Shown here piece by piece: positions 28,760 through 36,957 of a stretch of 64,000 nucleotides of DNA; positions within the stretch are counted from its first letter, which is position 1, and each line of letters opens with the position of its first letter. Origin of the DNA: Corynebacterium freiburgense (GTDB taxonomy: Bacteria > Actinomycetota > Actinomycetes > Mycobacteriales > Mycobacteriaceae); contig NZ_CP047355.1 of NCBI RefSeq assembly GCF_030408815.1, positions 2,108,001 through 2,172,000 of the forward strand. Reading direction: 5' to 3'. The position numbers and the translations under genes were made by a program. The notes beneath the pieces were generated by a model that did not search any database, was not told where the DNA came from, and saw nothing but the letters and a program-made list of their open reading frames with translations.

Positions 28760-29704
28760 CTACGGAGAGGTCTTACAGAGAACGTCGTGCGGCATTTTGC
28801 CATACCGCTGAGGTTGGGCTACACCATAGGCTAAAAGTGGATGCGTGTTAAGAATAGGCTCGATTTTATCACCTAACCATCCGGAATGAATTCCTGACCG
28901 TGTAGCAAAATCATCAAGTGCAACGAGGACCTTATATACCGAGTGATCGGTGAAGCTGCGGTAACGTTTTTGAATGCGCCGAGAAGTATTGGGCTGCAGA
29001 CCCGGTACGTCAAGCACGGAATGATTCCACAACTGAGCGCAGTGCGCGATCCTATTACGCAAATACACAAAGGCTCGCACTTGGGAAGGCAAGAGTCGCC
29101 GAGACGTCTTCAACGACCCAGCGACATCGTCTAAAACACCCGATTCGCCAGAAGCCTCGATAAGACGCGACAACGTACCGAAGGAAAATGCCTCCACAGC
29201 AACCCAAATCGGCATACGGTCGTAAGCCTCCGGCTTGTACGTGTTTCCTTGCTTAATATCGTCGCGGTAGTGCGCAACAAACAATTCCTTACTGCGATCC
29301 AAGTTCATCAAGGCATGCTCTTCGACCAGCTCGGCATCTGGATTCGGTGATTGGGTGAATCCTTCCCCACGCGCGAACTCACCAGTTACCCCAACGAGAC
29401 GGCCATAAGCATACGCAAATCGGGTGCGCAGCAGGATCTCTATTAGATGCAACAAATCATCACAAACGGTGGCAAGTTCCTGCTCCGCCTCATATAGGGC
29501 CCGCAGTATATCGAAAGAAGTACCCTCGATGAACCTGTTGTCACCACATTGCGGCTCCTCCTGCCAGTGGCGAAAATATCCCGAAAGACGGTAGTAGCTC
29601 ACTCGAGATAAAAAATCCGCTGCTTCGCCAACATCATTAATTTGCATCCCACGCTTACGTAGTAAAACTACTTGGTCATCATAGCTGAGCCAGCATTTTG
29701 GCAC
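28760..29704 (-). CDS. Abi_2 family (AbiD/AbiF-like) abortive infection protein
   Basis: The protein of about 314 residues matches Abi_2: LSYDDQVVLLRKRGMQI at the start, FLSRVSYYRLSGYFRHW, LYEAEQELATVCDDLLHLIE and, near the end, FVYLRNRIAHCAQLWNHSV, which supplies the R-x4-H (HEPN-type) RNase motif. Start: GTG 29704 is preferred because AGGAGG lies six bases upstream; a longer frame from 29740 would run through a terminator-like hairpin and lacks a binding site. Proteins of this family stop phage growth, probably by RNA cleavage on infection. A promoter and a short structured RNA sit directly upstream on the same strand, an arrangement known for abiF-type genes, so the RNA may control or guard the protein. 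It is convergent with the DUF4062 gene. Confidence 0.85.
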   Translation of the reverse strand: MPKCWLSYDDQVVLLRKRGMQINDVGEAADFLSRVSYYRLSGYFRHWQEEPQCGDNRFIEGTSFDILRALYEAEQELATVCDDLLHLIEILLRTRFAYAYGRLVGVTGEFARGEGFTQSPNPDAELVEEHALMNLDRSKELFVAHYRDDIKQGNTYKPEAYDRMPIWVAVEAFSFGTLSRLIEASGESGVLDDVAGSLKTSRRLLPSQVRAFVYLRNRIAHCAQLWNHSVLDVPGLQPNTSRRIQKRYRSFTDHSVYKVLVALDDFATRSGIHSGWLGDKIEPILNTHPLLAYGVAQPQRYGKMPHDVLCKTSP

Positions 29705-29716
29705 CCCATGCCTCCT

Positions 29717-29786
29717 GCAAAAAGAAAGGGCCCCGGCCATTTGTGCGTTACCCTTATGGGTTAGAGGCCTGACCGGGGATCTATCA
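29717..29786 (-). ncRNA. Structured RNA upstream of the Abi gene (abiF-RNA-like candidate)
   Basis: On the minus strand an outer stem pairs CCCCGG (29773-29778) with CCGGGG (29731-29736). It encloses the small hairpin ACCCATAAGGGT (29750-29761) and the conserved-looking single strand ACGCACAAAUGG. The outer stem is followed by CCUUUCUUUUUGC, so it ends like an intrinsic terminator, and the AGGAGG of the Abi gene lies right after. This fits the abiF RNA motif reported upstream of Abi_2 genes (from memory, Rfam class abiF). Ends are estimated from the promoter and U-tract. Confidence 0.65.
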
Positions 29787-29792
29787 GAGATT

Positions 29793-29821
29793 ATTGTAAT
29801 TCATGTATCCCTGGGAAGCAA
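29793..29821 (-). promoter_or_regulatory. Sigma-70-type promoter for the RNA/Abi unit
   Basis: On the minus strand TTGCTT (29816-29821) and TACAAT (29793-29798) are separated by exactly 17 bases. Transcription would begin near 29786, just ahead of the hairpin RNA. Confidence 0.6.
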
Positions 29822-30194
29822 GACCTCTAGTACAGAACGCAACGGACAAAATCACACCACATTGGAAAGCTGCTTCGTCATGTGTGACAGTGAGTTACAG
29901 TCGATGAGAATACTGTTTGTTGTGTAGCTGTCGAACACGGGTAAGCGCCCGCACTCGCACCGCCTCAGTGTCAATAGCCTCCTCATCTCATCAGAGAAAA
30001 ACGGCGGCTGTTCATTCTAAGCCCGTCGAGGACTGAGTGATGCATTGATGGCACTTCCTCAACCTCCAACACAGTACGTGATCACCGTTCCTACGGGTGG
30101 GAGTTTGGATGAATTGTCTTGGATTTGAGAAGTCGAGGCAACAACATAGCCCGCATGCCGCGTTTTGCTGAAGTCTCAACTCAACGTAGCTTGT
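29822..30194. other. Intergenic stretch with no supported gene
   Basis: No coding frame is supported between the Abi promoter and the end of the minus-strand secreted protein gene. No strong repeats or terminators were noted. Confidence 0.45.
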
Positions 30195-31172
30195 TTACAA
30201 CTTAAACCCAGGCCCAAAAACTTGAGGGGCAAGTGCGAGCAACGCCGCAAAGAATCCTCCAAACGCAGATGCGAGAATGAGGAAGATTGTTGCAATAGGG
30301 CTTTGCGAGTTCTTGGTTTCCGGCGCAGCAGGTTTTTGTGTTGGTTTCGGACTTTCAGATGTTGTGCTTGGCGTAACTGACGGGTTTCGCTGCTCCCGCT
30401 TCCTGGATTCTTCTGCGCATTTCTCAAGCAAATCACTAGTAAGTTCGGGGCCATATAAACTCTGAACGATCTCGTTCTCAAGCTGGCTAAATTCTTCTGT
30501 GAAGACTTGCAAATAAGACCACCGTTGTTCTAAATAGTAACCTTGAACCATTGGGACAAGAGGTGACAAATTTTGTATCAATCCTCTCTCCCCAACTACG
30601 TTCAATTTCACTTCTTCGATCCGATAAACAGGAACTTTCACTGGATGCGGGCCTTTTAATAACCAACTATTGTTAGCTTCTTTTATCCGCATCGCCATTA
30701 CTTCTTCGAAGTATTCTTGATCTACATATGCATACCAAGGAAGCCTTTCTAGTTTATATTCTAGCGAGCGATCCGTTTCGAATTCGATATTGTTATCAGC
30801 TAACAACAGGTCAACTTCAGCCGAGTTGAAATCAGGTGGAAATGAGACCGAATTCCAACGACCGAAATCATTGTAGATCTCAGGATTCTCCGCTACAGGA
30901 GGCAACTCAAGGCTATTGATATGATTCCAGATGAAAGCATTCTGTTTTAAATCATCGCGAAGTTTTTTGTACGCAGCAGATACTTCCTGCTCATACAACC
31001 GAATGAACCTCTTGTAATCTTCTTGAACTGATTTCTCAGCGAAGAAACCGCAGTACTCGACGCCACCCTCGCTGCGCAGCTTCGTTTCAATCGCCTGCGC
31101 CGGTGTCACTGAGACCGTGGTAACTGCTAAAACTGTCACGACTGCGGATGAAATTACCGTGCGGATTCCCAT
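30195..31172 (-). CDS. Secreted, C-terminally membrane-anchored protein of unknown function
   Basis: Starting at ATG 31172 (GAAGGG seven bases upstream, preferred over the TTA-rich longer frame from 31193), the 325-residue protein has a Sec signal peptide (MGIRTVISSAVVTVLAVTTV ending at PAQA) and a long helical extracellular region. A Pro/Ser/Thr-rich linker and a single C-terminal membrane segment (IATIFLILASAFGGFFAALL) follow. Two Cys (YCGFF near the start and EKCAEE near residue 265) could form a disulphide. This surface layout is shared with the von Willebrand A gene at 32174 and the small protein at 40584. No family is recognised. It stands alone on the minus strand, with a relic of a VWA gene upstream. 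Confidence 0.7.
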   Translation of the reverse strand: MGIRTVISSAVVTVLAVTTVSVTPAQAIETKLRSEGGVEYCGFFAEKSVQEDYKRFIRLYEQEVSAAYKKLRDDLKQNAFIWNHINSLELPPVAENPEIYNDFGRWNSVSFPPDFNSAEVDLLLADNNIEFETDRSLEYKLERLPWYAYVDQEYFEEVMAMRIKEANNSWLLKGPHPVKVPVYRIEEVKLNVVGERGLIQNLSPLVPMVQGYYLEQRWSYLQVFTEEFSQLENEIVQSLYGPELTSDLLEKCAEESRKREQRNPSVTPSTTSESPKPTQKPAAPETKNSQSPIATIFLILASAFGGFFAALLALAPQVFGPGFKL

Positions 31173-31374
31173 ACCCAACCCTTCAAATAACATGTAAATA
31201 AGTTGAGTAAAACATTAACATACAATTAAGTTGTGCTTCATTAATTTTCAGTTCGGTGGTAAACACCCCAAACAAGTGCTCTATCTACCACTTCCTCATC
31301 CATCACTAGCTTCTTAACTCGTTACACTGACGTCTAACACTTCGGCGAAGCACTAACACCGCTAATGCTTGAAA

Positions 31375-31565
31375 TTTCGATGTTGGTAGCCGCAAACGTT
31401 GGGCTTTGCACGGCGTCGTCAAGCGTTCCTAGGGTGATGCAGTATGTCACCAGAATCAGTTGAGTTAAGGCGATGTCCCCCCCCTGCCTGCGAAGTCGAT
31501 TCAGCTTTTCGCTACGTACCGTTTACCGCCGAGTACTTGCTTAGGTTTTTCCATAATCACAGAAA
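31375..31565 (-). pseudogene. Remnant of a second von Willebrand A-type gene (C-terminal part)
   Basis: This non-coding stretch aligns with the 3' part of the VWA gene around 32350-32510. Shared blocks are AACGTTGGGC near 31396, CGGCGTCG(T/C)CAAGCGTT, the GTTTACCGCCGAG/GTTTGCCGCCGAG block near 31525 and GTGATGC(A/G)GTAT. The frame is broken by several changes. It shows that the VWA gene was once duplicated and one copy has decayed. Confidence 0.55.
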
Positions 31566-31594
31566 CCCCGAGGAGCTAGCCCGGATTAAAGGGC

Positions 31595-31795
31595 TCAAGG
31601 AGTTTTGTTTTGCGTTACTCCAGCCTCTTTTAACGCGATCTTCATCGCTTGTTCCGCGCTGAGGCCCTCGTCGTTCTGATCGAGTTCGTCCATCAGGGAA
31701 TTTAATGCGAGCTCCGCGGACTTTTCAGCACCTGCGAAAGACACACTATGACGCTGCGTTAGCCACTGAAAAGCAGTGCGTTTATCGATTGCCAC
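31595..31795 (-). CDS. Small acidic protein of unknown function, paralogue 3 of 3
   Basis: The 66-residue protein starts at GTG 31795 with AGGAGG upstream. It aligns with the two paralogues near 22 and 26 kb: IDKRTAFQWLTQRHS at the front and LNSLMDELDQNDEGLSAEQA in the core. It is the most diverged of the three, so this copy predates the recent segmental duplication. The conserved acidic core DQNDxGLSAEQA over such different flanks suggests a real function that is still unknown. It lies between a VWA-gene relic and a small membrane protein gene. Confidence 0.65.
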   Translation of the reverse strand: MAIDKRTAFQWLTQRHSVSFAGAEKSAELALNSLMDELDQNDEGLSAEQAMKIALKEAGVTQNKTP

Positions 31796-31878
31796 CGGTT
31801 CCTCCTCTTTACTTTTGTCCGGAACCCTATGCTGCTAGGTCAATGAGCAGCAAAAGATCGCAACAAGTTTTGCTTCAA

Positions 31879-32088
31879 CTACCTGTACTGCCTAGCTACC
31901 AACCCGGCGAGAATCAGGGATCCACCACTAACAATTCCTGCTAGCAGACAAACGACTGCACGAGTGCTTCCAGCCAGGCACAACGTATAGGCAACAACAC
32001 CCGACACTGGAGCTAACACTGTAAAAACCCAAGTGAAGGGGTGCAACTTACATTTTTGATTCATTCTTGGCGCAGAGTCAAGACGCAT
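31879..32088 (-). CDS. Small hypothetical membrane protein
   Basis: The 69-codon frame has two hydrophobic helices (FTWVFTVLAPVSGVVAYTLC and VVCLLAGIVSGGSLILAGLV) and a short basic tail. It could start at 32088 or at ATG 32064; neither has a good ribosome binding site. It lies 85 bases downstream of the VWA gene on the same strand and may be read through from it. No family is recognised. Confidence 0.45.
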   Translation of the reverse strand: MRLDSAPRMNQKCKLHPFTWVFTVLAPVSGVVAYTLCLAGSTRAVVCLLAGIVSGGSLILAGLVARQYR

Positions 32089-32173
32089 CTATCTTTATCT
32101 TCTTATCACCCGATTACAGCAACGGAGGAAAGGCTCACGAATTCGCGCAGCCTTCCACTCCAAAACGACTCCC

Positions 32174-34111
32174 CTACTTCCGCATCAGCCTCAGCAATAG
32201 CACCAGGATCCCAACCAGCACCACTAGTGCAATGACTGCACCAATACCTACTGCTAACCACACCCAGCTTGCACCGGATGATTTCTCGGATGTTTGTTTT
32301 TCAGCTGAACTAGTGGTGGTTGTATTGCTTGGCTTGTTTGTGTTCACTTTGGCGGAGTCGAACGTTGGGCCTTTCGCGGCGTCGCCAAGCGTTTCGAGCG
32401 TAATGTGGTATTTCAGTGGTTTGAGTTGGGTTTGGGCGTCGGTGTCGCGTCCGGCGAAGTTGGTGAAGCTGACTGCCACGTATTGTTTGCCGCCGAGCCA
32501 GAAGGATGTTTGACCAAGACCATTAGCGTCTATGTTCGCGTAGCTGATGTCGTATTTTGATGCGAACGTGGAGGGTTTAGGGTCGGTTGACGTGTGCACA
32601 TCAGTTTCGCCAATAAGCTCTTGCTTTTGGCCAAGCTCATTTACCGCCCAAATATTAAGATTACGGACCACACCACCGATAGTCCCCTGTGCATCCTCTG
32701 ATCCTGGATCCGCAAGGACTTCAACAGTGCCTTTAATCGACTGTCCGTATTCGACCGGGATAGCAAAGAACTGGGTTTCGCCTTCCACGATTTCACTCTC
32801 GGTTGTACCGATAAGTTCCGGAGCATTGTTCGGTTGAGTACCTGCGACCACACGTTTGATTTCCCCGGCGGGAAGCGGGTCTCCGACGGTTTCTTCAGCA
32901 CGCTCCTCGCTGGGTTTCTCATTAAGCGGATCGCCAAGTTCTGACGGTTCGGGAACGAGGGCGACGGCCATATCGATATTGATGGGTTTATCGTAATCTG
33001 TTCGGTCTAGGCCCAGGTCTAAATATAGTTCGCCTTCTTGGCAGTCTTCCAAATACTTATCTAGTTTGCTGCTGGCGAAGAAAGAGACAGGCCGATCAGC
33101 TCCAGCCAAAGTCGAATCCCCACCCGTATTCATCGAACACACATTAAGAGTTTCTTTGGAGTTCAGCAGTTTCGGATTGAAGCTATAGCCGACAAGCGTG
33201 CCCTTGCCAGTACCCAATTCCGGCACCGCAATACCACCGATATGTAGGCGATGCCCCTTTGGAATATTTACTTTTAGCAGATGTTGTCCTGGTTCCACCT
33301 CTTCGGCTTCGCTCACAGTTTCCAGCCGAAACCGGGCTGGTTCTTGCAAAGTACCGACCGGAAGTTCGGGTGCTGAGGCTGTGTCACGCCCGGCTTTAAT
33401 TGTTGTTTCTGGGAATTGGTACCCGACACCAGTTCGAGTAGTTGCTTGGGTGAGTACGGATTGCAGTGTTTCTTTCGTGGAAGCGTCAGCGTAGGTACCA
33501 CCGGTAACGTCGGCAACGCAGGAAAGCTCGGCCCGCGCGGCGTCGTCAACCTTAAAACCGATCGTATGTACAACTAACTCAGTGCCTTGCGCTTTGAGCT
33601 CTTTGGCAACGTCGCAAACCGGAGGCGGGGCGCAGGTATCTATACCATCAGAAACCAGAACAATTGAACGAGCACCCTCTTTGGGGAGTAGATCATTAGC
33701 CTGTTTCAGAGCATTACCAATCGGGGTATAGCCGCGCGGCTGCAGGCCATTGACCGCAGACTCCAACTCATTTATTGGCTTCTCCCCTGGGCGAGCAAGC
33801 ACTGAAATATCCCTACAGCCAGCCTCTTTCTCTTCATCTGTGCTCCCCGTGCCGGTGCCATAGGTAACCAACCCAAGTGGCGCATTTGCTGGAACCTCAC
33901 GGAGAAAATCACCCACCGCTTGCTTTGCAGCATCCATGCGGGTCAGTCCATCTACATCCTGCTCAAGCATAGAACCGGAGGCGTCTAAGACAACCACTGT
34001 GGGAGTGACCTCTTGCTGCGCCTGGGCTGGAGTTTGCCCCTGGGCGAATGGCGAGAGGGCGATAATAAACCCCACTGAACTCACTGCACCTAACATCCGT
34101 AAACCAAACAT
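32174..34111 (-). CDS. Secreted von Willebrand factor A-domain protein with C-terminal membrane anchor
   Basis: The 645-residue protein has a signal peptide (LGAVSSVGFIIALSPFAQG), then a VWA domain from residue 36: VVVLDASGSM is the DxSxS metal-ion site, with RGYTPIGNAL (Thr of the site) and SIVLVSDGIDTC further on. The middle 400 residues are beta-rich and unassigned. The tail has a Thr/Ser-rich linker and one membrane helix (WVWLAVGIGAVIALVVLVGI) followed by RLMRK, so the bulk faces outside the membrane. VWA proteins bind ligands through a divalent metal, often for adhesion or assembly; the ligand here is unknown. A decayed paralogue lies at 31375-31565. It is transcribed away from the AraC-type regulator gene. 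Confidence 0.85.
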   Translation of the reverse strand: MFGLRMLGAVSSVGFIIALSPFAQGQTPAQAQQEVTPTVVVLDASGSMLEQDVDGLTRMDAAKQAVGDFLREVPANAPLGLVTYGTGTGSTDEEKEAGCRDISVLARPGEKPINELESAVNGLQPRGYTPIGNALKQANDLLPKEGARSIVLVSDGIDTCAPPPVCDVAKELKAQGTELVVHTIGFKVDDAARAELSCVADVTGGTYADASTKETLQSVLTQATTRTGVGYQFPETTIKAGRDTASAPELPVGTLQEPARFRLETVSEAEEVEPGQHLLKVNIPKGHRLHIGGIAVPELGTGKGTLVGYSFNPKLLNSKETLNVCSMNTGGDSTLAGADRPVSFFASSKLDKYLEDCQEGELYLDLGLDRTDYDKPINIDMAVALVPEPSELGDPLNEKPSEERAEETVGDPLPAGEIKRVVAGTQPNNAPELIGTTESEIVEGETQFFAIPVEYGQSIKGTVEVLADPGSEDAQGTIGGVVRNLNIWAVNELGQKQELIGETDVHTSTDPKPSTFASKYDISYANIDANGLGQTSFWLGGKQYVAVSFTNFAGRDTDAQTQLKPLKYHITLETLGDAAKGPTFDSAKVNTNKPSNTTTTSSAEKQTSEKSSGASWVWLAVGIGAVIALVVLVGILVLLLRLMRK

Positions 34112-34244
34112 TGAGAATCCTTGCGCCGGGGAAATAACCGATCCTAGTTTAATAGATTTTGTGCAACGTTTTAATTGGTTTTTTGGGTTGGAAAGCGAAG
34201 ATTTGGTGGTGTTCTACTACCCTCACCTATGAAATAGTTATCCT

Positions 34245-34988
34245 ATGCGTTACGCGCCGCGCCAAACTGGAATCGCTAAAGCCGTCGCTAATGAGGTCGT
34301 GTATCACGAGTGCCAGCCGCCCGAGGTATTCGCCGATTTGGTGTACTGCTTTTGGGAACTGCGAACTTCCAGCCCCTTAAAAACTGGTTTTGATTACCTG
34401 GTCATGCCGGATGCTTGTGTGGATATCGTCTTCGACCTGCACTACCCGGAAGCGTTCCTTATGACGCCCCACGTTACAAGCGTCTGCTTGAACCTAGGCA
34501 CAGAGTTTCATTTTGTAGGGATTCGCCTACATCCTGGGGTCTATGCCAGAGAATTATCCAATATCGTCGGGAGCGTACAGGAGTTAAAGTCGCTCGGCGG
34601 CGAAAATATATCCGATCTTATAGGCAGATTAGCCACAATGTCGTTCGCTCACCAGCAACAAGAACTCACACAGCTTGTCCGCGTTTTAGCATGCGAAGAC
34701 ACCTTGAAAAGTAATGCTTTAATCCGGCAAATTATCCAACTCAATGAAACCCACACAATTAGTGAAATTGCGAAAATTGTGCATATTTCGGAGCGGCAAT
34801 TGCGGCGAATAGTGAGAAATGCGACCGGATTCTCTCCAAAAGAACTTTCCAAAGTGGTCACTTTTCAGCGCACGTTTTCTAGCTCCTGGCAGGGGCTTTA
34901 CACCGACCAGGCGCACTATATTCACAGCTTTAAACAGATCACAAAGACAACACCGCAGCGTTACCAGCGCCTCTACGAGGCGCCTTAG
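34245..34988 (+). CDS. AraC-family transcriptional regulator
   Basis: The 247-residue protein has an N-terminal DUF6597-like sensor (VYCFWELRTSS, VMPDACVDIVFDL, FVGIRLHPGV) and a C-terminal AraC helix-turn-helix pair: HTISEIAKIVHISERQLRRI and FSPKELSKVVTFQR, then YIHSFKQITKTTPQRY. The length of about 250 is usual for this class. The start ATG follows TAGTTAT by four bases without a ribosome binding site, so the message is likely leaderless. A VOC protein gene follows 93 bases downstream and may be its target, since AraC/VOC pairs are frequent (inference). The VWA gene is divergent. Confidence 0.85.
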   Translation: MRYAPRQTGIAKAVANEVVYHECQPPEVFADLVYCFWELRTSSPLKTGFDYLVMPDACVDIVFDLHYPEAFLMTPHVTSVCLNLGTEFHFVGIRLHPGVYARELSNIVGSVQELKSLGGENISDLIGRLATMSFAHQQQELTQLVRVLACEDTLKSNALIRQIIQLNETHTISEIAKIVHISERQLRRIVRNATGFSPKELSKVVTFQRTFSSSWQGLYTDQAHYIHSFKQITKTTPQRYQRLYEAP

Positions 34989-35081
34989 GCCGCCCTCCCA
35001 CTATGTCCGTTTTTTACAATACGAAGCCGTGACCTGCCTTTTAGGATTGCAGCGTATTTGTTGTTTATCTAGGAGGTTATT

Positions 35082-35468
35082 GTGAAGAGTTTAAAAACTC
35101 TGTACCCGGTAATCATTACGGAGAAGCTTCGGGAGTGCGGGGACTTCTATATTGATGTGTTCGGGTTTGTGCGTGTATTTGATTCTGAATGGTATGTGCA
35201 GCTTCTCCACGAGCAGAGTGGCGCTGAGCTTGGGTTTATGCTTCCGAATTTGGAGAATCAACCAGCGTTCTTGCATCCCAGGTTTGATGGTGAGGGTGTG
35301 ATTGTGAGTTTGGAGGTCCCCAACGCCAAAGAAGAATTCGAACGTGTATCCGCTTTGAAAGCCGTTGAAATTTTGCTTGGTTTCACAGAAGAGGAATGGG
35401 GACAGAAGCACTTTATAGTTCGTGACCCTTCCGGAGCATATGTGGATATTGTTGAGCAAGTTCAATAG
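35082..35468 (+). CDS. VOC-fold (glyoxalase-like) protein
   Basis: This 128-residue protein starts at GTG 35082 with AGGAGG five bases before. The VOC pattern is clear: LYPVIITEKLRECGDFYIDV at the start, QSGAELGFMLPN in the first half, VIVSLEVPNAKEEFERV in the second and HFIVRDPSGAYVDIVEQ at the end, where Glu and the earlier Glu may bind metal. It is not closely similar to the duplicated VOC proteins at 21 and 25 kb. It lies just after the AraC-type regulator on the same strand. Substrate unknown; detoxification or antibiotic resistance roles are common in the fold. Confidence 0.82.
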   Translation: MKSLKTLYPVIITEKLRECGDFYIDVFGFVRVFDSEWYVQLLHEQSGAELGFMLPNLENQPAFLHPRFDGEGVIVSLEVPNAKEEFERVSALKAVEILLGFTEEEWGQKHFIVRDPSGAYVDIVEQVQ

Positions 35469-35576
35469 CCTTGACCAACAATCGTCATTTTATGGCCTGA
35501 CCAGGAATAAAGCACTTCCAAACGAGGTGTGAAAGTACTAGGCTCGTAATCATCAGCGCGCTATAGAAAACGGTGA

Positions 35577-36914
35577 ATGATTATGCGCTTCCCCACTTTC
35601 CCCTCGGCTCTTTTAACTCGGCCTTTACGGCTGCTAATCGCACTAGGCTGCACATGTGTTTTGTGTGTAGCCTGCGGCATTCCAAAAACAATAGAAGCTC
35701 CAAATAATCAAGACGCCCCCGGTACTGAAGATCACGTCCAGCTATTTTATGATCGCTTACCAGGTAGGACTTTTGCAGATATGCCGCACCACACAAACAT
35801 GCGGTTTTTCCCGAATGATAATTCGAAGTTCTTAGATTTTTCGTACCAATCAGGCGCCGAGCCTATTGTTTTTACAGACGATTCAGCAAATGAATTGAGG
35901 TTTGTTGGCCCAACTAATTCCACGCGGGAATTCATGGTCAATACTGGCACAGAACTCAAGTTCTACGATTCGCAATCATTCGAATACCTGGGCGGAATCA
36001 ATGCGCAAGGCTGCAGCGGAATCAACCGATGGAATCAAACGTATTGCTCAGACCCCGAGACCACCGACATTGTGCTTATTAATGCTGAACTGCGGAATAT
36101 TATAGCCAGATTTGCTGCGCCATTTTTAGCCACAAATATCAAATATTTGGGATCCCTCGAAGACATTGATGTCCTACAAATCACCGATATGCAGTCCGAA
36201 AACCTTTTGGTCGGCATTAAGAATTCTGAAGTTATTTTTTGGTCGCATAGACTTTCGCTATCTGCGGTTTGCGGATTAACCCATCAAAACACCACGGTGC
36301 TGTGTAGCGAGCCCAACCAACAGGAATTTATAATCAATACGTTCCATACTCGTGACGGCCAACAAATTGCCGATACCACCGTAAAAGAACGGGTATTTCC
36401 AGCAACATACGGCTGGATTACGGAGAAAGATAACACCCTTGCCTACTACAATTCCGAGTGCGAACTCCTTGTTCAAGTCCCAATTACTGACCCCGTCGCG
36501 CTCAGAGTTTATCCGTGGCACACGCCGCTACACACCGGCGATGGCGCCCCCGACCCATACCACGAATTGGCCCACATCGTTCAGCCACCTCTTATACTTT
36601 ACGACGCCCAGCACAACCCCGTTCTTGAACAACAGTTCGGCGGTGCATTTGCGTACCCAGGTCACTTAAAGGACGTACTTTTTATCCACGACAATCAAAA
36701 ACTACTGTCCATGGACTTTCAAGGCCACATTTTCCTAACACACGAACTCAACCACCTCTCCATGAAAGATATAACTACTGGTCGGGAACTCCTCAGTGAA
36801 AGCGAAAATGTGGCCGACCTGTTTATTTACAATCATTGGCTAGCTACAAGGAGCTATTCGCCTGATGGTGAAAAATTAATCGTATATGTTCCCACAAACT
36901 TGGCTAAAGGCTGA
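35577..36914 (+). CDS. Putative lipoprotein of unknown function (445 aa)
   Basis: The N-terminus has basic residues, a hydrophobic stretch (LRLLIALGCTCVLCV) and a Cys after VA, an acceptable lipobox, so the protein is probably exported and lipid-anchored. The remainder is beta-rich with repeated short strands and turns, which could form a propeller-like fold, but no motif confirms it. Start may be ATG 35577 or ATG 35583. It is followed after 43 bases by a second, unrelated lipoprotein gene in the same direction, suggesting a shared transcript. I recognise no family. Confidence 0.65.
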   Translation: MIMRFPTFPSALLTRPLRLLIALGCTCVLCVACGIPKTIEAPNNQDAPGTEDHVQLFYDRLPGRTFADMPHHTNMRFFPNDNSKFLDFSYQSGAEPIVFTDDSANELRFVGPTNSTREFMVNTGTELKFYDSQSFEYLGGINAQGCSGINRWNQTYCSDPETTDIVLINAELRNIIARFAAPFLATNIKYLGSLEDIDVLQITDMQSENLLVGIKNSEVIFWSHRLSLSAVCGLTHQNTTVLCSEPNQQEFIINTFHTRDGQQIADTTVKERVFPATYGWITEKDNTLAYYNSECELLVQVPITDPVALRVYPWHTPLHTGDGAPDPYHELAHIVQPPLILYDAQHNPVLEQQFGGAFAYPGHLKDVLFIHDNQKLLSMDFQGHIFLTHELNHLSMKDITTGRELLSESENVADLFIYNHWLATRSYSPDGEKLIVYVPTNLAKG

Positions 36915-36957
36915 ACGCTACCGCGGCGTCGAAAAGCGAGCGCACTAGATTAAAACT

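Noticed and set aside
28760..29740. Upstream ATG at 29740 for the Abi gene
   Set aside because: Its reading would translate the terminator-like hairpin; GTG 29704 has AGGAGG at the right distance.
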